Shown piece by piece: positions 7,460-14,902 of a DNA stretch of 64,000 bases. Each line of letters begins with the position of its first letter. Position 1 is the stretch's first letter. The notes beneath the pieces were generated by a model, which had not been told where the DNA came from, did no database searches, and was given only the letters and a program-made list of their open reading frames with translations. A program made the translations under genes and the position numbers. The stretch spans positions 3,810,001-3,874,000 of the forward strand of contig NZ_LN997848.1 of assembly GCF_001511835.1 (NCBI RefSeq), read 5' to 3'. Source of the stretch: Magnetospirillum sp. XM-1 (GTDB lineage: Bacteria > Pseudomonadota > Alphaproteobacteria > Rhodospirillales > Magnetospirillaceae).

Positions 7460-8731
7460 ATGGGACGAGCATCGAAGCCACCGCGGCTCGTACTAAGGGG
7501 AGCCAGCTGGTACATCGTCGACGAAGGCCAGAAGATCGCCTGCGGCACCCGCGACGAAGGCGAGGCTCGGCGCGCCCTGGCGCAATACGAAGCCGGCAAG
7601 GCAACAGCAAACCATCGCGCAAAGGCTGGCGTTCCATCGGCGAACGCAGATGTGCTGATCAAACACATCCTTGAGGGATATGAGATCAGCCGCCTTAATG
7701 AATTGAAGAAGAAGAAAAATCGCGCGGTTTATGGCGAGACCAGGATCGCCCTGCTGAAGCACGGGATTGACGAAGCCGAAGCGCATACACAGGCCGACTT
7801 CGCCTCCAAGCGAGCGGAAGCCGACGTCACCACTATCGGCAATGATCGCTTCGTCATGAAGCATTTGAAGGAATATTTTGGCCCATTACGGCCCGGGCAC
7901 ATCAGCCAATCGGTGGTCGAGGAATACGCCATCCGCCGCCGGGATGCTGGCATCTCCCGAAGATCCACCGGCCAAATTATCCGCAGGATCGCTGACGCAA
8001 CCATTGAAAAGGAATTGGTGATTCTGCGCGCAGCCTTACGCTGGGCCGAAAAGGATGACCGCTGCCGTTGGCTGGGAGGTGTTGAGGCTCCCGCCTTCAC
8101 CATGCCGGTCTCCGGTGCCCGGGCCCGGATCCGGTGGTTGACCAAGACCGAAGCAGCCAAGCTGATCGCCAGTTGCCACCTGCCACATATCCGCTTGTTT
8201 TTCCGTATTGCCCTGGCGACTGGTGCCAGGAAGGAAGCAATCGAACAACTGCGCTGGGGCCAAATCGACTTCGACCGCAATCTGGTCGATTTCGGCCAAG
8301 TCGAGACCGACAACAACAAGAAGCGCCCACTGATCCAGATGACACCTGAATTGCGGCGCGAATTGTGGAACGCAAAGCAGGTTGCCTGCTCGGATTATGT
8401 CATCGAATTCCGTGGGCGGCAGGCTGGCAACGTGAAGAAGTCCGTGCGCTCCGCCATCGAGAAGGCTGGCTTGAAGAGCTTCGATCCGAACGAGGATGTT
8501 GTTGGCCACATCATGAAACACACCTTCGTCTCTTGGATGCTTCAGAGCGGAAAAAGCTACGAGGAGATCGCCCTGATCATGAACACCTCATCGGCGACAT
8601 TGCGCAGGACATATGGTCACGTCGACCTGAACGCCGCCGCGGATGTGGCTGACGCCGTAGCCCTCGATGAACACCTTCAGCGGATCGACTGGCAGCCCGC
8701 CTCGGCGCTGCTGACCGAGGCGGCAGCCTAA
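7460..8731 (+). CDS. int: Tyrosine recombinase / phage-type integrase
   Basis: A 423-residue integrase with an N-terminal SAM-like/arm-binding region (about 1–210) and a C-terminal catalytic domain. Box I Arg is in ATGARKEAI (about residue 256), box II reads GHIMKHTFVSW (about 348–358) and the nucleophilic Tyr is in LRRTYGHVD (about 385). Box II normally has HxxR; here it is HxxK, a conservative change. The gene reads toward a partial tRNA-Val 170 bp downstream, the usual arrangement for integrases using a tRNA 3' end as attachment site. It follows an excisionase-like gene. It marks the right end of an integrated element extending leftwards. Confidence 0.9.
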   Translation: MGRASKPPRLVLRGASWYIVDEGQKIACGTRDEGEARRALAQYEAGKATANHRAKAGVPSANADVLIKHILEGYEISRLNELKKKKNRAVYGETRIALLKHGIDEAEAHTQADFASKRAEADVTTIGNDRFVMKHLKEYFGPLRPGHISQSVVEEYAIRRRDAGISRRSTGQIIRRIADATIEKELVILRAALRWAEKDDRCRWLGGVEAPAFTMPVSGARARIRWLTKTEAAKLIASCHLPHIRLFFRIALATGARKEAIEQLRWGQIDFDRNLVDFGQVETDNNKKRPLIQMTPELRRELWNAKQVACSDYVIEFRGRQAGNVKKSVRSAIEKAGLKSFDPNEDVVGHIMKHTFVSWMLQSGKSYEEIALIMNTSSATLRRTYGHVDLNAAADVADAVALDEHLQRIDWQPASALLTEAAA

Positions 8732-8739
8732 AGGGCCAA

Positions 8740-8812
8740 TCAGGACAACTCCCGCAGATTCCCCACGGCTGTCCCAGAATCCTTGAATACCCGAGCAATC
8801 GAATCAGGACAA
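8740..8812 (+). repeat. TCAGGACAA direct repeats (candidate arm sites)
   Basis: TCAGGACAA occurs at 8740–8748 and 8804–8812, and also at 7377–7385 before the integrase gene. The 8804 copy is inside the palindrome GGACAATTGTCC (8807–8818). Short repeats bracketing an integrase gene next to an att core resemble arm-type integrase or Xis sites. This function is inferred. Confidence 0.5.
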
Positions 8813-8904
8813 TTGTCCCGAAACCAGGTAAACACACGGCTATAAACGGCACTCTGCGGTCATTGCAAAAAAACGTAAGGGATTGAAGTTACAATCTATC
8901 GCCG

Positions 8905-8951
8905 CCTTCACACGGGTGGGGTCGTAGGTTCAATCCCTACATCGCCCACCA
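8905..8951 (+). other. tRNA-Val(CAC) 3' half: attachment-site scar
   Basis: The sequence can be read as the 3' half of a tRNA: anticodon loop TTCACAC (anticodon CAC), stem GGGTG, T-arm GTAGG-TTCAATC-CCTAC, acceptor strand ATCGCCC, discriminator A and encoded CCA. No matching 5' half (GGGCGAT...) lies upstream; similarity ends inside the anticodon stem, where CCGCC no longer pairs with GGGTG. This is the typical att duplicate left by a tRNA-targeting integrase. The intact tRNA-Val gene should lie at the far left end of the element, outside this window. Confidence 0.8.
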
Positions 8952-9075
8952 TCTCTTCTCCTTGTTTCGCTTAAGGATCACCGATCCGTATTCCGCCTCG
9001 CCGGAGCCGGAATCGGGACTTTTAAGCCCCCGCCCGCGTGCGCGACCTTTGTAAAGCGCCAGATCTCCCTTGTCC

Positions 9076-9185
9076 GTCATGCGCGGGCCTGCCCCGCGCA
9101 TCCACATGGATCCGCCTATCTCATTGATTCAGGCAGCTTCCTTGCGGAGCCGCATGGATGGCCGGGTCAAGCCCGGCCATGACGA
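9076..9185. repeat. REP-like palindrome pair
   Basis: Two hairpins about 50 bp apart: TGCGCGGG–CCTGC–CCCGCGCA (9080–9100) and ATGGATGGCCGGGTCAAG... (9154–9185) with arms GGCCGGG/CCCGGCC. Both have the GTCAT...ATCCA-type ends of the dispersed palindromes common in alphaproteobacteria. A related pair lies at 50921–50979. Confidence 0.6.
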
Positions 9186-9245
9186 TGAAAATTATCGAGA
9201 TTTCGCAAGGGTCCCGCACACGGGCGAGGGGGGAGGAGAAACCCC

Positions 9246-10868
9246 TCAGCTGCGCAGCCCCGGCGCCTCGTGTCCCGAGCTCTCCACGTATTCGGTGTAG
9301 CCGCCGGCGTACTGGTGGATGCCTTCGGGCGTCAGTTCCAGCACCCGGTTGGACAGCGCCGCCAGGAAATGGCGGTCGTGGGAGACGAACAGCATGGTGC
9401 CCTCATAGGCGGCCAGAGCCTTGATCAGCATCTGCTTGGTGTCGAGGTCGAGGTGGTTGGTGGGCTCGTCCAGCACCAGGAAGTTGGGCGGGTTGAACAG
9501 CATGATGGCCATGACGAGACGGGCCTTCTCGCCGCCCGACAGCACCCGGCACTTCTTTTCCACGTCATCGCCGGAAAAGCCGAAGCAGCCGGCCAGGGCC
9601 CTGAGCGACCCCTGGTTGGCCTGGGGAAAGGCGCCTTCCAGGGATTCGAACACCGTGGCATCGCCGTCGAGCAGTTCCATGGCGTGCTGGGAGAAATAGC
9701 CCATCCTGACGCTGGCCCCCACCGTCACGGTCCCGCTGTCGGGGTCGGCGGCGCCGGCCACCAGCTTCAAGAGCGTCGACTTGCCCGCCCCATTGACCCC
9801 CATGACGCACCAGCGCTCCTTGCGGCGGATGGTGAGATCGAGGCCCTGGTAGATGGTCCGGCTGCCATAGCCCTTGTGGACGTTCTTCAGAACCGCCACG
9901 TCCTCGCCCGAACGGGGCGCCGGCGGGAAGTCGAAGACTACCGTCTGGCGACGTCGGGGCGGCTCGAAACGCTCGATCTTGTCCAGCTTCTTCACCCGGC
10001 TTTGCACCTGGGCGGCGTGGGAGGCGCGGGCCTTGAAGCGCTCGATGAACTTCAGCTCCTTGGCCAGCATGGCCTGCTGGCGTTCGAACTGGGCCTGCTG
10101 CTGCTTCTCGTTCAGCGCCCGCTGGCGCTCGTAGAAGGCGTAGTCGCCAGCATAGGTGTTGAGCGAGCCGCCGTCGATCTCGATGATCTTGGTGACGATG
10201 CGGTTCAGGAACTCGCGGTCGTGGGACGTCATCAGCAGCGCCCCGTCATAGCCCTTCAGGAAGTCCTCGAGCCAGATCAGGCTTTCGATGTCCAGATGGT
10301 TGCTGGGCTCGTCCAGCAGCATGGCGTCGGGCCGCATCAGCAGGATGCGCCCCAGCGCCACCCGCATCTTCCAACCGCCCGACAGCTTGCCCACGTCGCC
10401 GTCCATCATCTCCTGGCTGAAGGAAAGCCCCGCCAGCACCTCGCGCGCCCTTCCCTCAAGCTCGTAGCCGCCCAGTTCCTCGAAGCGGGCCTGCACCTCG
10501 CCATAGCGCTCGACGATGGCATCCATCTCGTCGGCGCGGTCGGGGTCGCACATGGCCGCTTCCAGCTCGGCCAGCTCGGCCGCCACGCTGCTGACCGGCC
10601 CGGCGCCGTCCATCACCTCGGCGACGGCGCTGCGCCCCGACATCTCGCCCACGTCCTGGTCGAAATAGCCGATGGTGACCAGTTTCTCGACCGAGACCTG
10701 GCCGGCATCGGGAAGCTCGTCTCCGGTGATCATCCGGAACAGCGTGGTCTTGCCCGCGCCGTTGGGGCCGACCAGGCCGACCTTTTCGCCCCGATTGAGC
10801 GCCGCCGAGGAATCGAGGAAGAGGATGCGGTGGCTGTTCTGCTTGCTGATGTTCTCGAGGCGGATCAT
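9246..10868 (-). CDS. ABC-F family ATP-binding protein
   Basis: A 540-residue soluble protein with two ABC domains and no membrane segment. The first has Walker A GPNGAGKT, signature LSGGW and Walker B LLDEPSNHLD; the second has GVNGAGKS, LSGGE and VLDEPTNHLD. Between them lies the charged linker (about residues 240–310, rich in Q, E, R and K) that defines ABC-F proteins, which act on ribosomes as translation factors rather than transporters. The linker and size resemble the YbiT/EttA-like housekeeping group rather than antibiotic-resistance forms, but the subgroup is uncertain. It stands alone, first gene right of the element junction. Confidence 0.9.
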   Translation of the reverse strand: MIRLENISKQNSHRILFLDSSAALNRGEKVGLVGPNGAGKTTLFRMITGDELPDAGQVSVEKLVTIGYFDQDVGEMSGRSAVAEVMDGAGPVSSVAAELAELEAAMCDPDRADEMDAIVERYGEVQARFEELGGYELEGRAREVLAGLSFSQEMMDGDVGKLSGGWKMRVALGRILLMRPDAMLLDEPSNHLDIESLIWLEDFLKGYDGALLMTSHDREFLNRIVTKIIEIDGGSLNTYAGDYAFYERQRALNEKQQQAQFERQQAMLAKELKFIERFKARASHAAQVQSRVKKLDKIERFEPPRRRQTVVFDFPPAPRSGEDVAVLKNVHKGYGSRTIYQGLDLTIRRKERWCVMGVNGAGKSTLLKLVAGAADPDSGTVTVGASVRMGYFSQHAMELLDGDATVFESLEGAFPQANQGSLRALAGCFGFSGDDVEKKCRVLSGGEKARLVMAIMLFNPPNFLVLDEPTNHLDLDTKQMLIKALAAYEGTMLFVSHDRHFLAALSNRVLELTPEGIHQYAGGYTEYVESSGHEAPGLRS

Positions 10869-11087
10869 GGGCTTACCTGAAAAATGGAGAAGGGCCCCGG
10901 AACTTTCGTCCCAGGGCCCCCGGCTTTGTTTGCGAGGGCATGGATCGTCTGGATTTCATGCCGGGCGACGGTGGCGCAGGAAAGTATCAGCTTTGCCCTG
11001 AAATGCCATCCCCATGGCGTCAGGACCGGGTTGCGCCTCTGGCAATGGCCGCGAAATACGCGCCGGCAACGGGCGGGAAAGGCGGCG

Positions 11088-11506
11088 TCACGCTCCCGTG
11101 GCGCCGTCCTCCCGGTCGGGAATGACCGCAGTGGCCTCGATTTCCACCAGGGCGTCCTGGACCATCAGGGCGACCACCTGGACCGCCGTCATGGCCGGAT
11201 AATGCTTGCCCATCACCGAGCGGTAGACCCGGCCCAGCCCCTCGCGGTCGGCAAGATAGGCCGACTTGCTGGTGACGAACCAGGTCATGCGGATGATGTG
11301 CTCGGGCTTTCCCCCCGCCTCGGCCAGCACGGTGCGGATATTCTCCAGCGCTTGGGCGGCCTGGGCGACGAAATCCGGCCCGGCCAGCCGACGGTCGGGG
11401 GTCCACCCCACCTGCCCGGCGACGGCCACCACCGTGCCCTTGGCGGCCACGCCGTCGGCATAGCCGCGCGGTTTCGGCAGTGGCCGGGAGCAAGGATCCG
11501 CAACAT
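11088..11506 (-). pseudogene. RidA-family protein, apparent N-terminal frameshift
   Basis: RidA (YjgF/YER057c) proteins hydrolyse enamines and imines. From about 11485 down to the stop the reading frame gives KPRGYADGVAAKG, then AGQVGW and the C-terminal IEATAVIP of the family. The natural start, ATG 11506 (GGGAGGG 7 bases before it), gives MLRILAPG in a different frame; a one-base insertion or two-base deletion near 11475–11482 would join the two into a normal RidA N terminus. Without it, translation could only start internally at GTG 11450, giving 120 residues. The gene begins 14 bp after the orphan bcrB stop on the same strand. A paralog at 55925 is intact. Confidence 0.65.
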
Positions 11507-11520
11507 GGTTCAGCCCTCCC

Positions 11521-12822
11521 CTATTGCGCTGCCGCCAGCGGCACCGAACCGCCGCCGCGGCGCTTCTGCTCGATCATCTGGAAGTAGCTTTCCAGGCGGT
11601 TCTTGACGTTGGCCGCCGAGAAGTAGCGCGGGTCCACCAGATCCGTCTCGACGAAGGCGCCGGGCTTGCCGGTGCGCTTCTCCACTTCCTTCATGATCAT
11701 CAACTGGCCGGCGGCGAAGCTGTTGCAGCTCTTGATGGAGTTGATCAGCAGGCCGTCGGCCTCGTAATCCTGCACATACTTGGACAGCATGTCGATGCGC
11801 TCGGGCAGGTTGCGGTTGGTGTAGCAGCCCAGGCAGTAATCGGCCAGACTCTCCAGCGGATGGTCGGGATCGTGGCGGAAGCCGTCGTAATCGTAGACGC
11901 CGCCCACCTTGGTGTAGGAGCTGGCCACCGCCACCGCGCCCTCGTCGTAGAGCATCTTCCAGAATTCGCGGAAATGGGTCCAGTTGGGCGGGCCTTCGGT
12001 GACCAGTCGATAGCGCTCGGGCCCCATCTCGCCCTCGGGCGTGATCGGCCCCTTGCCCTGGCGGATGCGGTCCTCGATCTCGGCCCGCAGGATCTGGTAG
12101 AACTCCACCGCGTCCTGGGTGCCGCGAAAGGCGGTGAAGATGGGACCGACGTAATAGACCGCGCCGAAATAGGCGTCGATGGGCGACGGCTTGTTCTTGG
12201 CGCTCTGCAGCACCCAGACCAGATCCTCCTCGGCCTTGGCCGACAGCTTCAGGCATTCGCGCAGGCGGTCGATGTCGAACTTGACCCCCGACACCTGCTC
12301 CATGGTGGGAATGACCACCTCTTTCAGCTGCTTGACGATGTAGTCGCGCATGTTCCTGGTCGAATGCCCGTCGCCCTCGTAAGGGACGTGCAGCATGGCG
12401 GTCGGGCACTTGTACTCCTCGCGCAGCAGCTCGAACCACTTCATGAAGGTGTAGCAGCCGGTATAGCTGAGCAGCAGCATGTCCGGCGCCGGGAAGGGCT
12501 GACCGTTGGGGGCCAGGTTGCCGCGCCCCATCATGCCGATATCGGCCTTCACATAGGTGCAGACGTCCTCGGAATGACCGTTCTTCTCGGCGTCCATGAT
12601 GTAGGCGCCCGACAGCTTGCGCATGCCGCCCTGGATGGCGTTGATCTCCGGCAGGTTGTTCAGCATGCCGAACGACATGATCAGCTCGTTGAGATTGCCG
12701 GGCACGAAGGTGGAAACCACCTTGCGGCCGTGGTCCTGGGTACTGGTCAGCAGGTCATAGTTGCGGGCGATCATCGCCTTCTGCTTGACCATGGACATTT
12801 CCTTGATGACATCGGCGCTCAT
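11521..12822 (-). CDS. bcrB: Benzoyl-CoA reductase subunit B (orphan)
   Basis: A 433-residue member of the 2-hydroxyacyl-CoA dehydratase D family. Stretches such as FVPGNLNELIMSFGMLNNLP and SYTGCYTFMKWFELL match what I know of the BcrB subunit of ATP-dependent (class I) benzoyl-CoA reductase, which with BcrC holds the ring-reducing site. Candidate iron-sulfur Cys are in SYTGCYT, DYCLGCYTN and SIKSCNSF. The start ATG 12822 (MSADVIKEMS) has GGAG 11 bases upstream. Genes for subunits A, C and D are not adjacent, so this copy cannot form the enzyme alone. It is followed by the RidA gene and divergent from a MarR gene, with an operator-like palindrome 58 bp before the start. Confidence 0.85.
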   Translation of the reverse strand: MSADVIKEMSMVKQKAMIARNYDLLTSTQDHGRKVVSTFVPGNLNELIMSFGMLNNLPEINAIQGGMRKLSGAYIMDAEKNGHSEDVCTYVKADIGMMGRGNLAPNGQPFPAPDMLLLSYTGCYTFMKWFELLREEYKCPTAMLHVPYEGDGHSTRNMRDYIVKQLKEVVIPTMEQVSGVKFDIDRLRECLKLSAKAEEDLVWVLQSAKNKPSPIDAYFGAVYYVGPIFTAFRGTQDAVEFYQILRAEIEDRIRQGKGPITPEGEMGPERYRLVTEGPPNWTHFREFWKMLYDEGAVAVASSYTKVGGVYDYDGFRHDPDHPLESLADYCLGCYTNRNLPERIDMLSKYVQDYEADGLLINSIKSCNSFAAGQLMIMKEVEKRTGKPGAFVETDLVDPRYFSAANVKNRLESYFQMIEQKRRGGGSVPLAAAQ

Positions 12823-12879
12823 GGTTTGGGCTCCACACCGTGACGGGATCGGCAGGGGCGCTGGCGCCCCACGAAATGG

Positions 12880-12891
12880 TTTATACATAAA
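12880..12891. promoter_or_regulatory. MarR-type operator candidate (bcrB promoter)
   Basis: TTTATACATAAA, arms TTTAT/ATAAA, 58 bp upstream of the bcrB start in the bcrB–MarR divergent region. It is one of a set of similar palindromes also found at 13006, 13567, 13658, 51082, 53345, 53446, 55744 and 55874. Confidence 0.6.
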
Positions 12892-13005
12892 ACATCTTGC
12901 CGGAGCAACCGCCATGCCTCCCCTTCCGCCATACGGCCTAGATGACGGAAATCAGCGGCACCACCAAGGGAGTAAATTTTACCCTTGATTGGGCGACCGC
13001 ATATC

Positions 13006-13017
13006 TTTATGCCTAAA
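13006..13017. promoter_or_regulatory. MarR-type operator candidate (MarR promoter)
   Basis: TTTATGCCTAAA, 26–37 bp before the MarR start codon at 13043. The position is close to the expected transcription start, consistent with autorepression. The second MarR gene has a related site (TTTATGTCTCAA) at the same distance. Confidence 0.6.
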
Positions 13018-13042
13018 TCACCATCAGGGGGATCTCGCACCC

Positions 13043-13549
13043 ATGGATGAGACCGCGATCAACGACACCGTCGCCGCCGACGACCAGCTCCTGCCCTTGC
13101 GGGTCTGGCTGGCCCTGTTCGGCTCGGTCAAGCAGATCGAGGCGGTGGTGCGCACCAACCTGCGGGAATCCTTCGGCTCGACCCTGCCGCGCTTCGACCT
13201 CTTGTCCCAGCTCTACCGCTCGCCGGGCGGGCTGACCATGGGCGAGATCTCGGCCCGACTGATGGTGACCAACGGCAACGTCACCGGCCTGATCGCCCGG
13301 CTGGTGGACGAAGGGCTGGTGGACCGCCTTCAGGACGCCGACGACCGCCGCGTCCAGTGGGTCCGCCTGACGCCCAAGGGCGACAGGCTGTTTTCCAGCA
13401 TGGCGCCGGCCAACCAGACCTGGGTCAGCGAAGCCATGTCGGCCATGACAGATGCCGAATTGCGCCAGTTGCAGGCCCTGCTGGGCAAGCTGAAGGCCTC
13501 GGTGGCGGGGACGGAGACTTCTCCCGGCGCTGCCCGCGCGGAGCCTTAG
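13043..13549 (+). CDS. MarR-family transcriptional regulator
   Basis: A 168-residue MarR protein with the winged helix at about residues 60–120: GEISARLMVTNGNVTGLIAR followed by the wing DADDRRVQWVRLTPKGD. MarR dimers usually repress by binding a short palindrome and release it on binding an aromatic ligand or CoA-thioester. I chose ATG 13043 (MDETAIND); ATG 12989 would add 18 residues across the operator. The gene is divergent from bcrB and followed by nnrS. Its DNA is nearly identical to the MarR gene at 51119, with an uninterrupted 160-bp match (13098–13257 versus 51174–51333). By context it controls aromatic-acid genes. Confidence 0.9.
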   Translation: MDETAINDTVAADDQLLPLRVWLALFGSVKQIEAVVRTNLRESFGSTLPRFDLLSQLYRSPGGLTMGEISARLMVTNGNVTGLIARLVDEGLVDRLQDADDRRVQWVRLTPKGDRLFSSMAPANQTWVSEAMSAMTDAELRQLQALLGKLKASVAGTETSPGAARAEP

Positions 13550-13566
13550 AACCTCCCTCATTCCTC

Positions 13567-13578
13567 TTTATGCCTAAA
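13567..13578. promoter_or_regulatory. MarR-type operator candidate (nnrS leader, distal)
   Basis: TTTATGCCTAAA, identical to the site at 13006–13017, 17 bp after the MarR stop and 124 bp before the nnrS start. Confidence 0.5.
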
Positions 13579-13657
13579 GCAGCCACCCGCCCCCCGACCG
13601 CCCACAGGGGATATGCCAACGGGCTGAATTTCACGATCACCGTTGAATTGGCAATAA

Positions 13658-13669
13658 TTTACTCATAAA
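13658..13669. promoter_or_regulatory. MarR-type operator candidate (nnrS promoter)
   Basis: TTTACTCATAAA, 33–44 bp upstream of the nnrS start. Together with 13567 it suggests that the regulator next door also acts on nnrS. Confidence 0.5.
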
Positions 13670-13702
13670 GTTTTTATCGGCGCTCGACCGCGCCACGACG
13701 GA

Positions 13703-14902
13703 ATGGAGCGTCAGCCGATGTCCGCGCAGCCTCGTCCAGGGGTCTTGCAGCCCTCCTCGCCACTGTGGTGCGGCGGCTTTCGGCCGTTCTATCTGGCCGG
13801 GTGCCTGTACGGCCTGCTCGCCGTGGGGCTGTGGGCGGCCGGGCATTTCGGCGACGGCGCGGCGACGGCCTATGGCCGCCCGCTGTGGCACGCCCACGAG
13901 ATGATCTTCGGCTTCGTCGCCGCCCTGTGCGGCGGCTTCATCCTGACCGCCCTGCCCAGCTGGGCGGGAACCGCCACAATCCGGGGCCGCCCGCTGATGC
14001 TGCTGGTGGGGGTCTGGGGCCTGGGCCGCGCCGCCATGCTGGCCGCACCCGCCATTCCGCCCCTGGCGGCCGCCCTGCTCGACCTGGCCTTCGCACCGCT
14101 GCTGCTGGCGGTGGCCGGCTCCCAGGTCTGGGGAGTCTCCAACCGCCTTTACCGCCTGCTGGTTCCCATCCTGGTCCTGCTGACGCTCGGCAACCTCGCC
14201 TACCATCTCGGCGTGCTGCGGGGCGATGCCGGACTGGCCCATGGCGGCATCCGCGCCGCCTATTACGCCCTGATGCTGCTGTTCAGCTTCGTCGGCGGAT
14301 TGCTGACCCCCATCTTCACCGAATCGCGCCTGCGTGAAAGCGAGCCGGCCGCCGCCATCGGCTTTCGCCGTCCGCTGGAGGTGCTGGCCCCGGCCGGATT
14401 GCTGCTCACCGCCCTGACCGAGCTGGCCGGCCTGGGCGGAGCGGCCGTCGCCGCGGCGGCGCTGGCCACCGCCCTCGTCCATGCGCTGCGCATGGCGACG
14501 TGGCGAAGCGCCGCTGTCCTCGGCTCTCCCCTGCTGGCCGCCATGCATGCCGGCTACGCCTGCCTGATCGTCTCGCTGCTCTTGCAGGCGGCGGAACAGG
14601 GCGCAAGCATCCCCGCCTCGGCCTCGATCCACGCCTTCACCCTGGGCGCCATGGGACTGACCAAGATCAGCCTGATGACCCGGGTGGCGCTGAAGCATAC
14701 CGGGCGTTCGTTGCACCTGCCCGCCGCCGCCATCGCCGCCTTCGTCGCCATGGGAGTGGCCGCCCTGCTCAGGACCATCGCCGTCGACGGCGCCCTGCTG
14801 GCCATGGCGGCTCTGTCATGGGCCGCCGCCATCGCCCTTTATCTCGCGCTCTACGGCCGCTTCCTGCTGGCGCCCAGCCTGCCCAAAGGGGCCGTGCGGT
14901 GA
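13703..14902 (+). CDS. nnrS: NnrS family heme/copper membrane protein
   Basis: A 399-residue polytopic membrane protein with about 12 hydrophobic segments. The N-terminal FRPFYLAG and the WHAHEMIFGF motif (about residues 62–71) are typical of NnrS, which in Rhodobacter and Vibrio is a heme-containing protein linked to nitric-oxide metabolism and stress. Further His residues lie in IHAFTLGAMG and VALKHTG. ATG 13718 (MSAQPRP) is an alternative start. The gene overlaps the next gene by 4 bases (GTGA), so the two are cotranslated. Two MarR-type palindromes lie in the leader, tying it to the aromatic-acid regulators. No FNR-type box is seen upstream. Confidence 0.85.
   Translation: MERQPMSAQPRPGVLQPSSPLWCGGFRPFYLAGCLYGLLAVGLWAAGHFGDGAATAYGRPLWHAHEMIFGFVAALCGGFILTALPSWAGTATIRGRPLMLLVGVWGLGRAAMLAAPAIPPLAAALLDLAFAPLLLAVAGSQVWGVSNRLYRLLVPILVLLTLGNLAYHLGVLRGDAGLAHGGIRAAYYALMLLFSFVGGLLTPIFTESRLRESEPAAAIGFRRPLEVLAPAGLLLTALTELAGLGGAAVAAAALATALVHALRMATWRSAAVLGSPLLAAMHAGYACLIVSLLLQAAEQGASIPASASIHAFTLGAMGLTKISLMTRVALKHTGRSLHLPAAAIAAFVAMGVAALLRTIAVDGALLAMAALSWAAAIALYLALYGRFLLAPSLPKGAVR

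Larger units (their letters stand above)
8732..9245. other. Element junction, non-coding
   Basis: This 514-bp gap holds, in order: two TCAGGACAA repeats and a GGACAATTGTCC palindrome, the tRNA-Val 3' half, and two REP-like hairpins. No protein-coding gene is supported. Composition becomes GC-rich chromosomal sequence after about 8960. Confidence 0.7.

Noticed and set aside
8895..8951. A complete tRNA gene at the integrase end
   Set aside because: Only the anticodon loop to CCA can be folded; D-arm and 5' acceptor strand are missing and the 5' anticodon stem does not pair. It is a fragment.
9270..10880. A 536-residue open frame opposite the ABC-F gene
   Set aside because: Antisense shadow with low-complexity composition; the ABC-F motifs on the other strand are unambiguous.
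10884..10925. GGGCCCC repeats as a terminator or operator after position 10880
   Set aside because: The stem would be only 6 bp of self-complementary GGGCCC with no T-run; could be chance in GC-rich DNA.
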